Source: Micromonospora sp. R77 (GTDB lineage Bacteria > Actinomycetota > Actinomycetes > Mycobacteriales > Micromonosporaceae). From it: a stretch of DNA of 64,000 nt. This document shows positions 16,649-25,546 of this stretch, one piece after another. Each line of letters opens with the position of its first letter. The stretch's first letter is position 1. The position numbers and the translations under genes were made by a program. Location: the NCBI RefSeq assembly GCF_022747945.1, contig NZ_JALDST010000001.1:5828001-5892000 (forward strand). Reading direction: 5' to 3'. The notes beneath the pieces were generated by a model. The model was given only the letters and a program-made list of their open reading frames with translations, was not told the origin of the DNA and searched no databases.

Positions 16649-17998
16649 ATGGCCACCCCCGACCGCACCGGACCGCACCCGTGGTTCGGGTCGCACCGGC
16701 TGACGCCGGCCGCACCGGCCGAGACGATCCGCCGGATGCTGCGCCACGAACTGCGGGACACCGGCTGGCCGTACCAGGAATTCCTCCCCGCGGCGCCGAT
16801 CACGGTGCCGCGCGCCTCGTACGCCGAGCTGTTCCGCGCGGCCGCGGGGCTGCTGGACCTGGTGCGCCGCACCGCCCTGGAGACCGCGCCCACCACGGAC
16901 GGGCGGCTCGCGGCCTACCGGATGCCCGACAGCGAGAACCAGCTCTTCCTGGCCGACCCCTACGTCGAGGAACGCTACCCGGACAGCGTGGTACGGCCCG
17001 ACGTGGTGATCGGGCCGGACGGGCCGCAGTTCCTGGAGTTCAACGTCAGCGGCGCGCTCGGCGGCGTGGTGGAGACGCACTCCCGGCTGGAGGTGTGGCG
17101 CCAGCTGCACGCCGACGAGCAGGGCCGCACACCGTTCGCCTCGCCGAGCCCGTTCGCGGTACGCGCCGAGATGTTCCGGTCGCTCGCCGCCGAGCAGGGC
17201 GTCGCACCCCGGGTGGCCATCGTCGGCAGCGCCCGGGTCATCGGCCCCGAGCGGCGCTACTTCGAGGTGGAGGCCGACCACTACAACAGCCACGGCCTGA
17301 CCGCGCGGTTCTTCGAGCCGGAGGAACTGGTCGAGGCGTGGGACTGCCCGCCGCACCTGCGCTATCCGATCGGGCTGCGGAACTTCACCATCCCCGACTG
17401 GCTGGAGGTCGGGCTCGACCTCACCCCCGTGCAGGCGGCGCTGGACCGAGGCTGCCTGCTCGTCGGCACCCAGACGTCCACCTTCATGCACAGCAAGCTC
17501 ACCCTCGGCCTGCTGTCGGAGGGACGGCCCTGGATGAGCACGGCCGAGCGGAATTTCGTCAACCGCTACCTGCCCTGGACGCGGATCCTGACCGACCGCA
17601 AGACCCACCGCGACGGCCGGGACGTCGACCTGCTCCCGTACGTCCTGGACAACCGGGACCGGCTGGTGCTCAAGGCCGGGCTGGGGGAGAGCGGCAAGCA
17701 GGTCGTCCTCGGCCGGGAGGTCGACCAGACGGTCTGGGAGGCCGCCGTCGCCGAGGCCGTCGCGGACGGCACCAGCATCGTGCAGGACTTCGTGGCGCCG
17801 CAGACCTGCCGGGTCGCGCTGCTCGCCGACGGCGCCGACGAACCCCACGAGGCGGACGTCGCCCCGGTGCTCGGGCCGCTGCTGTTCGGTGGCCGCCCGG
17901 CCGGCGTGTTCTGCCGGTTCTACGGCGACGGTACGGCCGGGATCGTCAGCGTCCGAGGGGGCAGCAGCAGCTCCGACAACTGCCTCGTCGCGATCTGA
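16649..17998 (+). CDS. ATP-grasp-like amide ligase, paralogue 2
   Basis: 449 residues from ATG 16649 with GAGGAG 8-12 bases upstream. Paralogue of the protein at 6655: shares EFNVSGALGG, the YLPWTRILTDRKT segment, DVDLLPYV, and the ATP-site strand LVLKAGLGESGKQVVLG. The C-terminus QDFVAPQTCRVALL resembles circularly permuted ATP-grasp ligases. Probably forms an amide bond between an amino-ketone unit and an amino acid or another carboxylate. Two such ligases bracket the cluster, so the product may carry two ligase-made amides. The similarity to PGM1-type peptide ligases is a hypothesis that needs a profile search. Confidence 0.72.
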   Translation: MATPDRTGPHPWFGSHRLTPAAPAETIRRMLRHELRDTGWPYQEFLPAAPITVPRASYAELFRAAAGLLDLVRRTALETAPTTDGRLAAYRMPDSENQLFLADPYVEERYPDSVVRPDVVIGPDGPQFLEFNVSGALGGVVETHSRLEVWRQLHADEQGRTPFASPSPFAVRAEMFRSLAAEQGVAPRVAIVGSARVIGPERRYFEVEADHYNSHGLTARFFEPEELVEAWDCPPHLRYPIGLRNFTIPDWLEVGLDLTPVQAALDRGCLLVGTQTSTFMHSKLTLGLLSEGRPWMSTAERNFVNRYLPWTRILTDRKTHRDGRDVDLLPYVLDNRDRLVLKAGLGESGKQVVLGREVDQTVWEAAVAEAVADGTSIVQDFVAPQTCRVALLADGADEPHEADVAPVLGPLLFGGRPAGVFCRFYGDGTAGIVSVRGGSSSSDNCLVAI

Positions 17999-19080
17999 GC
18001 ACAGCCTTCGAGATGAGCTGGCATCGCCGGCATGCCGGAGCGGCCATCCGCACGAGCGTCCGAAGCTGCTGTCCGGTCTTCTGAGTGTCGGTGGGCGGCT
18101 GGCGCGACTGCGCGGGCCAGCGGACGGCCCAGAGCCGCCCATCGTGGAGGCCCGGCAATCGGCCGACGGTGCGCAGGGTCTGATGGGTGACATCTTCGTG
18201 CCGCTCGGGCCGTTGGCCCTCCACCTGTCGGGGCGGTAAGCGGCCCAAAAGGGTTGGACTCGTGGGTCGGCGCTTGTCCGAGGTCGACAGGCGAGAAGTG
18301 CTCCGCAGAACTCGCCCGACATCCCGAGCACTTGATTCCGCCGGGATCGTCCTGTGGCGTGCACCCAGACATGCCGCAAGGCGGCCGTTTCGATCGTTGA
18401 TGCCGCTTGGTAGGTGTCGGGTTCCCGACACGTCCAACTCGGACTGCGCGGCAGGCGAACTGCCGTCGCAGAACAGGCGCCTGCTTGACGCGAGGCGCTG
18501 ACCAGGGCAAATGCCGAAAGCAAGTGAATGATTGCCTGAGGCAATATGGGTTCGGCGGGTGATTGACTGCGCAAACAGGCTAGCGCCGATGGCCTGATCG
18601 GATGGTCCCCGCAGGTCCCGGCCACGGGACTGGGGGCGGTAGTGTGCGAGAGCCGCTGAGGGGAGGGTGAAATGATGTCTGCGGCCTGGTGTAGATGTTG
18701 ACCCGACGATGCCGAGCGGGTGACCAGGGCGCTGCCTGTCTCCTTTCTCTCCGGCATGCACGTAAGGCTTGACTCGCTGTTTAGTCTCGGGGGAAGTGCT
18801 GTTCGGTCATGCCGCTTTGACGAATCAGTGCTGCCAACGTGCGCGCTGGTTGGTCGGGTTGTATAGGGGCTCCGTAGAGAGGCCCTACGTCAATCGCACC
18901 TTGCCTGAAGATGGTTCAATGAGGGGTCAATCTATTGCCTGGTCGGCCATGCATGCTGCGTTGGCTCGGCAAGTGAATAGTTGTTTGTGTGCGGGGGTTA
19001 GCATCAGACCGGCTCGTCACTGGTGTGACGAGGTGGAGCGATCCAGGCGGGGCGCCTGGAGAGAAAGTGGGGAAGATTTT
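17999..19080. other. 1.1-kb spacer between the biosynthetic cluster and the Ter operon
   Basis: No convincing gene on either strand; open frames here have poor codon composition. It may hold an eroded gene, but I cannot name one. From 18760 on the DNA becomes AT-richer, as expected of the Ter operon promoter. At 18672-18701 a 9-codon frame (MMSAAWCRC) follows a GGGGAGGGTGAA ribosome-site-like run; it could be a leader peptide but is short enough to be chance. Confidence 0.5.
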
Positions 19081-19662
19081 ATGGGAGTCAGCCTTACCAA
19101 GGGTGGAAACATCTCGCTCACCAAGCAGGCCCCCGGGTTGACCGCTGTCACCATCGGCTTGGGCTGGGATGCCCGAACCACGGACGGGCAAGCTTTCGAC
19201 TTGGACGCGAGCGCTATCGGCTGCGATGTCGGCGGCAGGGCCATTTCCGACAAGCACTTCGTCTTCTTCAACAATCTGGTAAGTCCGGACGGTGCCATCG
19301 AGCACACTGGCGACAACCTCACCGGAGAGGGTGCTGGTGACGATGAGCAGATCAAAGTGAGCCTGGCCGGCCTCTCGGTCGACGTGGACAAGATCGTATT
19401 CCCCGTGTCGATCTACAACGCTGACGCGAGCGGTCAGACGTTCGGCCAGGTTCGCAATGCCTACATTCGAGTCGTAAACCAGGCGGACAACGCGGAAATC
19501 GCACGGTACGACCTGTCTGAGGACGCGTCGACCGAGACCGCGATGGTCTTCGGCGAGTTGTATCGGCACGGTACGGAGTGGAAGTTCCGAGCGGTAGGCC
19601 AGGGATACGCCTCGGGCCTGGCCGGCATTGCGCGCGATTTCGGCGTGAACGTCGGCTCCTGA
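19081..19662 (+). CDS. terD: TerD-family stress protein 1
   Basis: 193 residues. ATG 19081 has GGGGAAGA 5-12 bases upstream; the frame continues further up but with non-family residues. Canonical Ter[21 protein letters not shown], then [41 protein letters not shown] and [10 protein letters not shown]. The acidic DLD and GDD/E motifs are the two calcium-binding clusters of the domain. TerD proteins act at the inner face of the membrane in resistance to tellurite, phage and other stress. First gene of a run that continues to 31 kb; 80% or so similar to the next TerD, so a recent duplication. Confidence 0.93.
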   Translation: MGVSLTKGGNISLTKQAPGLTAVTIGLGWDARTTDGQAFDLDASAIGCDVGGRAISDKHFVFFNNLVSPDGAIEHTGDNLTGEGAGDDEQIKVSLAGLSVDVDKIVFPVSIYNADASGQTFGQVRNAYIRVVNQADNAEIARYDLSEDASTETAMVFGELYRHGTEWKFRAVGQGYASGLAGIARDFGVNVGS

Positions 19663-19809
19663 CGCTGGGCATTTTCGCCCGAATGAATCAGCGTTCGGTC
19701 GGATCACACAGTCAGTAGGCGGTACTTCCTTGGCGACTCAAGAGATGCCTCTCGTCGGGTCGGCCAGCATAGGGCTTTGAAGCCGGCGGTCAGTCCTGAC
19801 CGCGATGCT

Positions 19810-19869
19810 CTATAGCTATAAATGTCGGCGGGTCCCGCCGTAGCTAAAGAACAGTTATAGGAGATCTAC
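19810..19869 (+). promoter_or_regulatory. Probable promoter/operator region of the second terD
   Basis: Contains the 10-bp palindrome TATAGCTATA (19811-19820), a 7-bp hairpin cggcggg-t-cccgccg (19826-19840), then AGTTATAGGAGATCTAC with an AGGAG ribosome site 7 bases before ATG 19870. AT-rich for this genome, so an internal promoter is plausible. Confidence 0.45.
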
Positions 19870-20448
19870 ATGGGCGTCAGTCTCAGCAAGGGTGGAAATG
19901 TCTCGCTCACCAAGCAGGCTCCAGGCCTGACGGCGGTGACCGCAGGGCTGGGCTGGGATGCCCGAACGACAAGCGGTGCACCTTTCGACTTGGATGCCAG
20001 CGCGCTGATGCTCAACGCCGCCGGCAGGATTATTTCCGATGAACACTTCGTCTTCTTCAACAACCTGGTCAGTCCCGATGGCTCCGTGGAGCACACCGGC
20101 GACAACCTGACCGGTGAGGGTGATGGAGACGACGAATCCATCAAGGTCAACCTTGCTGGCATGTCGGCGGAGACCGACAGAGTCGTGATCACCGTCTCGA
20201 TCTATGACGCTGACAGCCGTGGCCAGTCGTTCGGTCAGGTGCGCAACGCCTATATCCGCATCCTGAACCAGGCCGACGGCGCCGAACTCGCACGCTACGA
20301 CCTCTCCGAGGATGCGTCGACCGAAACCGCGATGATCTTCGGCGAACTCTACCGCCACGGCGGCGACTGGAAGTTCCGTGCGGTCGGCCAAGGATACGTC
20401 TCCGGCCTGGCCGGCATCGCGCGTGACTTCGGTGTCAACGTCGGCTGA
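19870..20448 (+). CDS. terD: TerD-family stress protein 2
   Basis: 192 residues, closely similar to the protein at 19081 over the whole length (same [38 protein letters not shown] and [20 protein letters not shown] end). The calcium-binding acidic motifs FDLDASA and GDGDDESI are intact. A strong AGGAG lies 7 bases upstream. It follows copy 1 by 207 bp, with its own likely promoter between, and precedes terC. The pair probably differs in regulation rather than function. Confidence 0.93.
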   Translation: MGVSLSKGGNVSLTKQAPGLTAVTAGLGWDARTTSGAPFDLDASALMLNAAGRIISDEHFVFFNNLVSPDGSVEHTGDNLTGEGDGDDESIKVNLAGMSAETDRVVITVSIYDADSRGQSFGQVRNAYIRILNQADGAELARYDLSEDASTETAMIFGELYRHGGDWKFRAVGQGYVSGLAGIARDFGVNVG

Positions 20449-20490
20449 TCCCCGGTCCGGCGCTTTCCTGCGTGAACCTGCGGACGGTGC

Positions 20491-20526
20491 GCCGCATCCG
20501 GCGACAGCCTGAGCATCGGATGCGGC
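20491..20526 (+). terminator. Hairpin between terD2 and terC
   Basis: Perfect 10-bp stem gccgcatccg/cggatgcggc with a 16-base loop. It could stop or attenuate transcription after terD2, leaving lower expression of the downstream operon. A tandem repeat of cagataaaga/g (20581-20600) follows, just ahead of the terC start. Confidence 0.55.
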
Positions 20527-20607
20527 CCTTCCCCGCGATCCTCTAGTCCGGCAGCTTTCGTCACGTCCTGAAGAACCCGACAGATAAAGACAGATAAAGG
20601 AAGCGAC

Positions 20608-21753
20608 GTGTTGTTGAAAACCTTCGGGGGCTCCTTTGCTCTCACCGCCGTGGGTCTCGCCGCAGCCCTGGTCTACGGCGGACCTGCGGCGCTGGCGATC
20701 GCGGCCATCCTGGCCGTCCTGGAGGTCTCGCTGTCCTTCGACAACGCTGTCGTGAACGCTACCGTGCTGGAGAGGATGAGCCCCTTCTGGCAAAAGCTCT
20801 TCCTGACCCTCGGTATCGCGATCGCCGTTATCGGCATGCGGATGGCCTTCCCGCTTGCCGTCGTCGGGCTCACCGCGCAGCTGTCCCCCGGAGAGGCCAT
20901 CAACCTTGCGCTGGCCAAGGGCGACCCGCAGGTTCCCGGAACCTACGGGTACCTGCTGCACGAGGCGCACCCCGCGATCGCCGCCTTCGGTGGGGTGTTC
21001 CTGCTGATGTTGTTCCTGGACTTCGTCTTCGAAGAGCGTGACATCAGGTGGCTGTCCTGGCTGGAGCGCCCGCTCGCGCGCATCGGCAAGCTCGATCAAC
21101 TTTCGGTCGTCGTGGCGATGGTGGCGGTCGCGGTGGTGGCCTACGCCTTCGCTCCACCCGGCAAGACGGCCACCGTGTTGGTCTCCGGAATCCTGGGCAT
21201 GGTGACGTACATCCTGGTTAATGGCCTCGGAGAGCTGTTCGAGTCCGATGAGAACAGCGATGAGGTGCAGAATCTCCCCGGGATTCACGGTGGGCTGGAG
21301 CGGATCGAGCAGGCGGCCAACCGCGGCGGCATCGGCCAACTCGCCGCCAAGGTCGGCAAGGCCGCCTTCTTCTCCTTCCTGTACCTGGAACTCCTCGACG
21401 CGTCATTCAGCTTCGACGGTGTCATCGGCGCCTTTGCGATCACGTCTGACCCGATCATCATGGCGATTGGCCTGGGCATCGGCGCGCTGTTCGTCCGTTC
21501 GCTGACGGTGTTCCTGGTACGGCAGGGAACGCTGAGCGAGTACGTCTACCTCGAGCATGGCGCCCAGTGGGCCATCGGTGCCTTGGCAGTGATGCTCTTG
21601 TGCACCATCAAGGTCGAGATCCCCGAGGTCGTCACCGGCCTCATTGGGGTCGGTCTCATCACCGCCGCCTTCCTGTCGTCGATCGTCCACAACCGCCATC
21701 GGAGTCGTGCCAGCGGGAAGGGCGCCGAGGCGCGTGAGCTCACCCGGATCTGA
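20608..21753 (+). CDS. terC: TerC-family integral membrane protein (DUF475 type)
   Basis: 381 residues from GTG 20608 with AAAGGAAG upstream (the next codon TTG is a possible alternative). About nine membrane helices. The two TerC acidic membrane motifs are visible: LEVSLSFDNAVVNATVL in helix 2 and its repeat ELLDASFSFDGVIGAFA in the second half. Such paired SFDNAV/SFDGVIGA motifs are thought to form the metal-ion path. TerC proteins form a membrane complex with TerD/TerB-type proteins and have also been linked to manganese export. Placed within a terD cluster, as is usual. Confidence 0.93.
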   Translation: MLLKTFGGSFALTAVGLAAALVYGGPAALAIAAILAVLEVSLSFDNAVVNATVLERMSPFWQKLFLTLGIAIAVIGMRMAFPLAVVGLTAQLSPGEAINLALAKGDPQVPGTYGYLLHEAHPAIAAFGGVFLLMLFLDFVFEERDIRWLSWLERPLARIGKLDQLSVVVAMVAVAVVAYAFAPPGKTATVLVSGILGMVTYILVNGLGELFESDENSDEVQNLPGIHGGLERIEQAANRGGIGQLAAKVGKAAFFSFLYLELLDASFSFDGVIGAFAITSDPIIMAIGLGIGALFVRSLTVFLVRQGTLSEYVYLEHGAQWAIGALAVMLLCTIKVEIPEVVTGLIGVGLITAAFLSSIVHNRHRSRASGKGAEARELTRI

Positions 21754-21829
21754 TCCGTCGGGTGCCTTGGCGAGCGTCATGAATTGACCCTGTTTGCTGC
21801 TGGACGGATGGCTGAAGGAGCCAAGAGCC

Positions 21830-22522
21830 ATGGGAATCGACTACACCAAGCGACCGAAGAGCCCATCCGCGCCTGCGATGTCGGGCCAGGGCGCACCGGT
21901 GTCGCTGTCGAAGGTGACCCTCACCAAGAACGCTCCGGTGGTATCTCTTACGAAGCAGGGATCCACAAGTGGTGTGCTGAGGATCAACCTCAACTGGAAT
22001 GCGCGCCCGGGTAGTCGGAGCGGCGGGATCTTCGGGCAGCGGGGTGCCGGGGCGATCGACCTGGACCTCGGCTGTCTGTATGAGTTCACTGACGGCTCGA
22101 AGGGCGTTGTCCAGGCACTGGGGAATGCTTTCGATGCGCGGCCGTACAACGTTCGGGAGCGCGTCATCTGGCTCGACGGCGACGACCGGACCGGAAGCAA
22201 CTCGGCCGGCGAGAACCTGTTCATCGACCTGGCGCATGCGGCGCAGATCCGGCGGGTCCTGGTGTTCGCCTTCATCTACGACGGGGTTCCCAACTGGTCC
22301 GCGGCGGACGGTGTGGTGACCCTCTACCCGGCCACCGGTCCGCAGGTCGAGGTGCGCTTGGACGACTCCCGGGACGGTGCCCGGATCTGTGGCATCGCCA
22401 TGCTCGAATCGAGGAACGGTGAGCTGTCCGTGCATCGCGAAGTCAGATACGTGGACGGCGGCCAGAGCAAGCTCGACCGCGCCTATGGCTGGGGAATGAA
22501 CTGGAGCCCCGGCCGCAAGTAA
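21830..22522 (+). CDS. TerA/TerF-like Ter-domain protein
   Basis: 230 residues, ATG 21830 with GAAGGAG 9 bases upstream. The N-terminus has two short VSLTK-like repeats (VSLSKVTLTKNAPVVSLTKQ), then a TerD-type fold: LRINLNWNARPG, AIDLDLGCLYEFTDG and GDDRTGSNSAGENLFIDL, ending with the ICGIAMLESRNGELSVHREV and AYGWGMNWSPGRK of TerA proteins. The basic PGR-rich loop and missing second acidic cluster separate it from true TerD. Probably a partner of the TerD proteins at the membrane. Confidence 0.85.
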   Translation: MGIDYTKRPKSPSAPAMSGQGAPVSLSKVTLTKNAPVVSLTKQGSTSGVLRINLNWNARPGSRSGGIFGQRGAGAIDLDLGCLYEFTDGSKGVVQALGNAFDARPYNVRERVIWLDGDDRTGSNSAGENLFIDLAHAAQIRRVLVFAFIYDGVPNWSAADGVVTLYPATGPQVEVRLDDSRDGARICGIAMLESRNGELSVHREVRYVDGGQSKLDRAYGWGMNWSPGRK

Positions 22523-22591
22523 CGAAGGCGTCCGGAGCGCCGGAGCGCCGCCGATCCCGCCCGACGGCGGAGGAGAGACAAGGACAAGAGG

Positions 22592-23167
22592 ATGACGGTG
22601 AGTCTGAGTAAGGGGCAGAAGGTCTCCCTGACGAAGGCCGGCGGAGGCACCCTGACGCGGGTACGCATGGGGCTGGGCTGGGACGCTGCCCCCAAGAAGG
22701 GCTTGTTCGGGATGAGGAAGCAGACAATCGACCTTGATGCCTCCTGCCTGCTCTTCAACGCACGAGGCGAGCTGGTCGACCAGGTGTGGTTCCGGCAGCT
22801 GAAGAGTCGGGACGGGGCGGTCCAGCACACGGGAGACAACCTGACCGGCGTGGGCGACGGCGACGACGAGTCGATCAAGGTGGATCTGTCACGCCTTTCT
22901 CCTGAGGTACAGACTCTGATCTTCACTGTGAACTCCTTCACTGGCCAGGACTTCTCCCAGATCGAGAACGCCTTCTGCCGGCTGATCGACGAGTCAACCG
23001 AGCGGGAGGTTGCGCGGTATGACCTGACGGGCTCCGGCCGTCACACGGCCCAGGTCATGGCCAAGGTGGCTCGCGAACAACAGACCTGGTTGATGACTGC
23101 CATTGGAGCAGCTGCCTCCGGGCGAACCTTCCGCGACCTGCTTCCGGCTATTGCCGCACATCTGTAG
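22592..23167 (+). CDS. TerD-family protein 3 (TerX/TerZ-like)
   Basis: 191 residues. Begins MTVSLSKGQKVSLTKAGGGT, then [42 protein letters not shown] and a C-terminal LMTAIGAAASGRTFRDLLP. The calcium motifs are kept, but the C-terminal strand differs from copies 1 and 2 and matches the TerX/TerZ subgroup. Purine-rich GGAGGAGA upstream of ATG 22592. Sits between the TerA-like gene and telA in the same transcript. Confidence 0.9.
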   Translation: MTVSLSKGQKVSLTKAGGGTLTRVRMGLGWDAAPKKGLFGMRKQTIDLDASCLLFNARGELVDQVWFRQLKSRDGAVQHTGDNLTGVGDGDDESIKVDLSRLSPEVQTLIFTVNSFTGQDFSQIENAFCRLIDESTEREVARYDLTGSGRHTAQVMAKVAREQQTWLMTAIGAAASGRTFRDLLPAIAAHL

Positions 23168-23232
23168 GCATCTGAACACCTCACCGCAACACGTCGATCA
23201 ACCGCCCCGCTGCATGTGAAGGAGCACCGGCA

Positions 23233-24468
23233 ATGTCCGAACTCGATCTCGGTGCGTCTCCCACCCCCGCCGCCCCCGCGCCGAGCGGCGCCCTGGTCCT
23301 CACTCCGCCGGCCCCGGTCGTGATGGTGGAGAAGGAGCAGGCGGTCGGCGCGGTAGGCGTGGATAGCGCCCAGCAGCGGGAGTTGCGTAGCAAGGCGGAG
23401 GCGTTCGTCGCAGAATTGACCGCGTTGGACATGCGCTCGCCCGCGTTCGCCGAAAAGGTGATCGCGATCAGCTCGATGGGCGACCGGGAGATGCGCGCAT
23501 CGGCGAGCGTGTCGAACCGGATGCTGGATCGCCCTTCTGCTGCCCTGAGATCCGGGCGTGGGCGCGGTGGCGAGGACGTGCAGTCGAGGGTGGCCAACAC
23601 GCTGGCCGAACTGCGGGCGACGGTCACGGACCTGGACCCGGCCCGCGCGGATCTGACCAGCGCGAGAAGGTTCCTCAGACTTCTGCCCGGCGCAGATCGG
23701 CTCCAGAGGTACTTCGCCAAGTACCAGTCCGCTCAGAGTCACCTGAACGCCATCATCAAGGCGCTCGAGTCCGGCCAGGACGAGCTGCGTAAGGACAACG
23801 CAAGCATCGAGACCGAGAAGAAGAACATGTGGGCGATGATGACCAAGCTCACCGAGTACAACGAACTGGCAACGGCTCTCGATGCAGCTGTGGAGGCCAA
23901 GGTCGCTGAGCTGGAGGCGGCCGGCAAGACGGAGGACGCCAACACGCTTCGATCGGATGCCCTTTTCCCGATCCGGCAGCGCCGGCAGGACATCATGACT
24001 CAGACCGCCGTGGCGGTACAAGGATACATGGCACTCGATCTTGTTCGAAAGAACAATATCGAGCTCATCAAAGGGGTTGACCGGGCGCAGACCACGACTG
24101 TCGCCGCGCTCCGCACCGCAGTCATCGTGGCGCAGGCCCTGGCCCGGCAGAAGCTCGTGCTCGACCAGGTCGCGGCCTTGAACACGGTGACCTCGGACCT
24201 CATCGAGGCCACCTCCAGTCAATTGCGGATGCAGGGCGCGCAGATCAGCCAGCAGGCAGCGAGTTCGACTATCGAGCTCGGGAAGCTCCAGGCTGCGTTC
24301 GACAACATCTTCCATACGATGGATGCGCTCGACGTATTCCGTAGCCAGGCGACGGAGAGCATGGCTTCGACGGTGAAGGCCCTGGAAGGCCAGATCGAGC
24401 GTGCCCGGCCCTACCTGGAGCGGACGCGTCGCGGTGAGAGCGGCACCGTCGGGCAGCTCGGGTCCTGA
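23233..24468 (+). CDS. telA: Toxic anion resistance protein TelA/KlaA
   Basis: 411 residues, mostly long alpha-helices. Family landmarks: FLRLLPGADRLQRYFAKYQS, LRKDNASIETEKKNMWAMM, DIMTQTAVAVQGYMALDLVR-NN, and AQTTTVAALRTAVIVAQALA. An N-terminal Pro/Ala-rich leader (about 30 residues) is unstructured. TelA proteins accompany TerC and TerD and are thought to work at the membrane in tellurite and stress resistance; the mechanism is unknown. GAAGGAG precedes ATG 23233. A 30-bp gap separates it from the next gene. Confidence 0.93.
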   Translation: MSELDLGASPTPAAPAPSGALVLTPPAPVVMVEKEQAVGAVGVDSAQQRELRSKAEAFVAELTALDMRSPAFAEKVIAISSMGDREMRASASVSNRMLDRPSAALRSGRGRGGEDVQSRVANTLAELRATVTDLDPARADLTSARRFLRLLPGADRLQRYFAKYQSAQSHLNAIIKALESGQDELRKDNASIETEKKNMWAMMTKLTEYNELATALDAAVEAKVAELEAAGKTEDANTLRSDALFPIRQRRQDIMTQTAVAVQGYMALDLVRKNNIELIKGVDRAQTTTVAALRTAVIVAQALARQKLVLDQVAALNTVTSDLIEATSSQLRMQGAQISQQAASSTIELGKLQAAFDNIFHTMDALDVFRSQATESMASTVKALEGQIERARPYLERTRRGESGTVGQLGS

Positions 24469-24497
24469 GGCGTTCGGCTCTGAGAAGTGGAAGCGGA

Positions 24498-24983
24498 ATG
24501 GTTGCCTGGTTCCGGCGAGGGCGGGACATCGCCCGCCCATCACCGACAGACCAGCCCGAGGGCAACTCCGCAGTGCTGCGCGAGCGGCTGGCGGAGCTCG
24601 TTCGATACATCAACCGGAGCTCTGGCAGGTTGCCCCGGGAATCCGTGGTGACCGCCCGGCTGATCACGGATCTGCTAGGGCAGGTCATCGACGGATTTGA
24701 GACCCAGTCGGCTGAGCCGCGCGCCGTCATATCGGTCGAAGCCACCGTTGAGGACTACCTACCCACGACGCTGAAACGGTTCCTGGCGCTTGATCCCAGC
24801 CAGCTCGATGTGCCCCGGATGGGGGAACAAACCCCGGCCGAGTCCCTTCAGGACCAGCTCGAATCGCTGCTCGACTCTGCCGCAGAGCTACTCGGCGCCG
24901 CGCGGGCCCAGGATGTGGACGCCCTCATCACTCAGGGCAACTTTCTGCGTACGAAGTTCTCCCGATCGGACTTGGAACTTTGA
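24498..24983 (+). CDS. TelA-associated helical protein of unknown function
   Basis: 161 residues, predicted mostly helical with coiled-coil tendency (LRERLAELVRYINRSSG; QDQLESLLDSAAELLGAA). Basic N-terminus MVAWFRRGRD could touch the membrane. No catalytic motif is visible. Similar small proteins follow telA in other actinobacterial Ter operons, so a structural partner of TelA is likely. Its stop overlaps the next ATG by one base (TGATG), implying translational coupling. Confidence 0.7.
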   Translation: MVAWFRRGRDIARPSPTDQPEGNSAVLRERLAELVRYINRSSGRLPRESVVTARLITDLLGQVIDGFETQSAEPRAVISVEATVEDYLPTTLKRFLALDPSQLDVPRMGEQTPAESLQDQLESLLDSAAELLGAARAQDVDALITQGNFLRTKFSRSDLEL

Positions 24984-25546
24984 TGTCGGTTATGAAGCGC
25001 GGTGCCAACGTCGCCCTGACCCGAGAGGTGCCCGGACTGGCCGGGATCGTCGTCGGAGTCTTCTGGGACGCGGCCTCCGAGGCCGTCCTCGCGCAGAACC
25101 TGGTGACAGCCACCATTCTCTGTGACTCTGCCAACCGGGCCCTGTCCGACGAGCATTTCGTGTACTTCAACCAATTGAGCTGCCCCGACATGTCTGTGCG
25201 GCAGTTGGAGGAGGTGCTCGGCGCGGACGACGAGCAGATCGAGGTAGATCTCGACCGGGTCCCTGCAGAGATCAGCCGGATCGTGGTAGCGCTCTACATC
25301 AATGCGGGGCCGGCACGCCGGCGGACGCTCGGTCAGCTGAAGAAATGTGGGATCCGGGTGATGAACCTGGCCGACAACCGTGAGCTGGTCCGATCGGAGA
25401 ACCTCGCACGGTGGCTGACCGACGAGACCGCGGTCGCGCTGGGCGAGGTTTACCGTCGGGACACCGAGTGGAAGTTCAAGGTCATCGGTGAGGGCTATGC
25501 CAATGGCATCACCGGTCTTGCCGCCGACTACGCGGTGAACCTGTGA
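24983..25546 (+). CDS. TerD-family protein 4, divergent
   Basis: 187 residues from ATG 24983. The TerD fold is recognisable (MKRGANVALTREVPGLAGIV, SDEHFVYFNQLSCPD, GADDEQIEVDLDRVP, LALGEVYRRDTEWKFKVIGEGY) but it is the most diverged copy: the first DLD acidic motif is replaced by TATILCD and the GDNLTG motif is lost. Only the second cluster (GADDEQ) is kept, so calcium binding may be altered. Coupled to both neighbours by overlapping starts and stops. Confidence 0.87.
   Translation: MSVMKRGANVALTREVPGLAGIVVGVFWDAASEAVLAQNLVTATILCDSANRALSDEHFVYFNQLSCPDMSVRQLEEVLGADDEQIEVDLDRVPAEISRIVVALYINAGPARRRTLGQLKKCGIRVMNLADNRELVRSENLARWLTDETAVALGEVYRRDTEWKFKVIGEGYANGITGLAADYAVNL

Noticed and set aside
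18187..18501. Open frame in the spacer before the Ter operon
   Set aside because: Arg-rich, no motif, poor codon pattern.
16604..18757. 717-codon minus-strand frame
   Set aside because: Antisense to the second ATP-grasp gene and to non-coding DNA; no motif.
19081..19662. Longer start for the first TerD at 18769
   Set aside because: The extra codons are unlike any TerD, and a good ribosome site precedes 19081.
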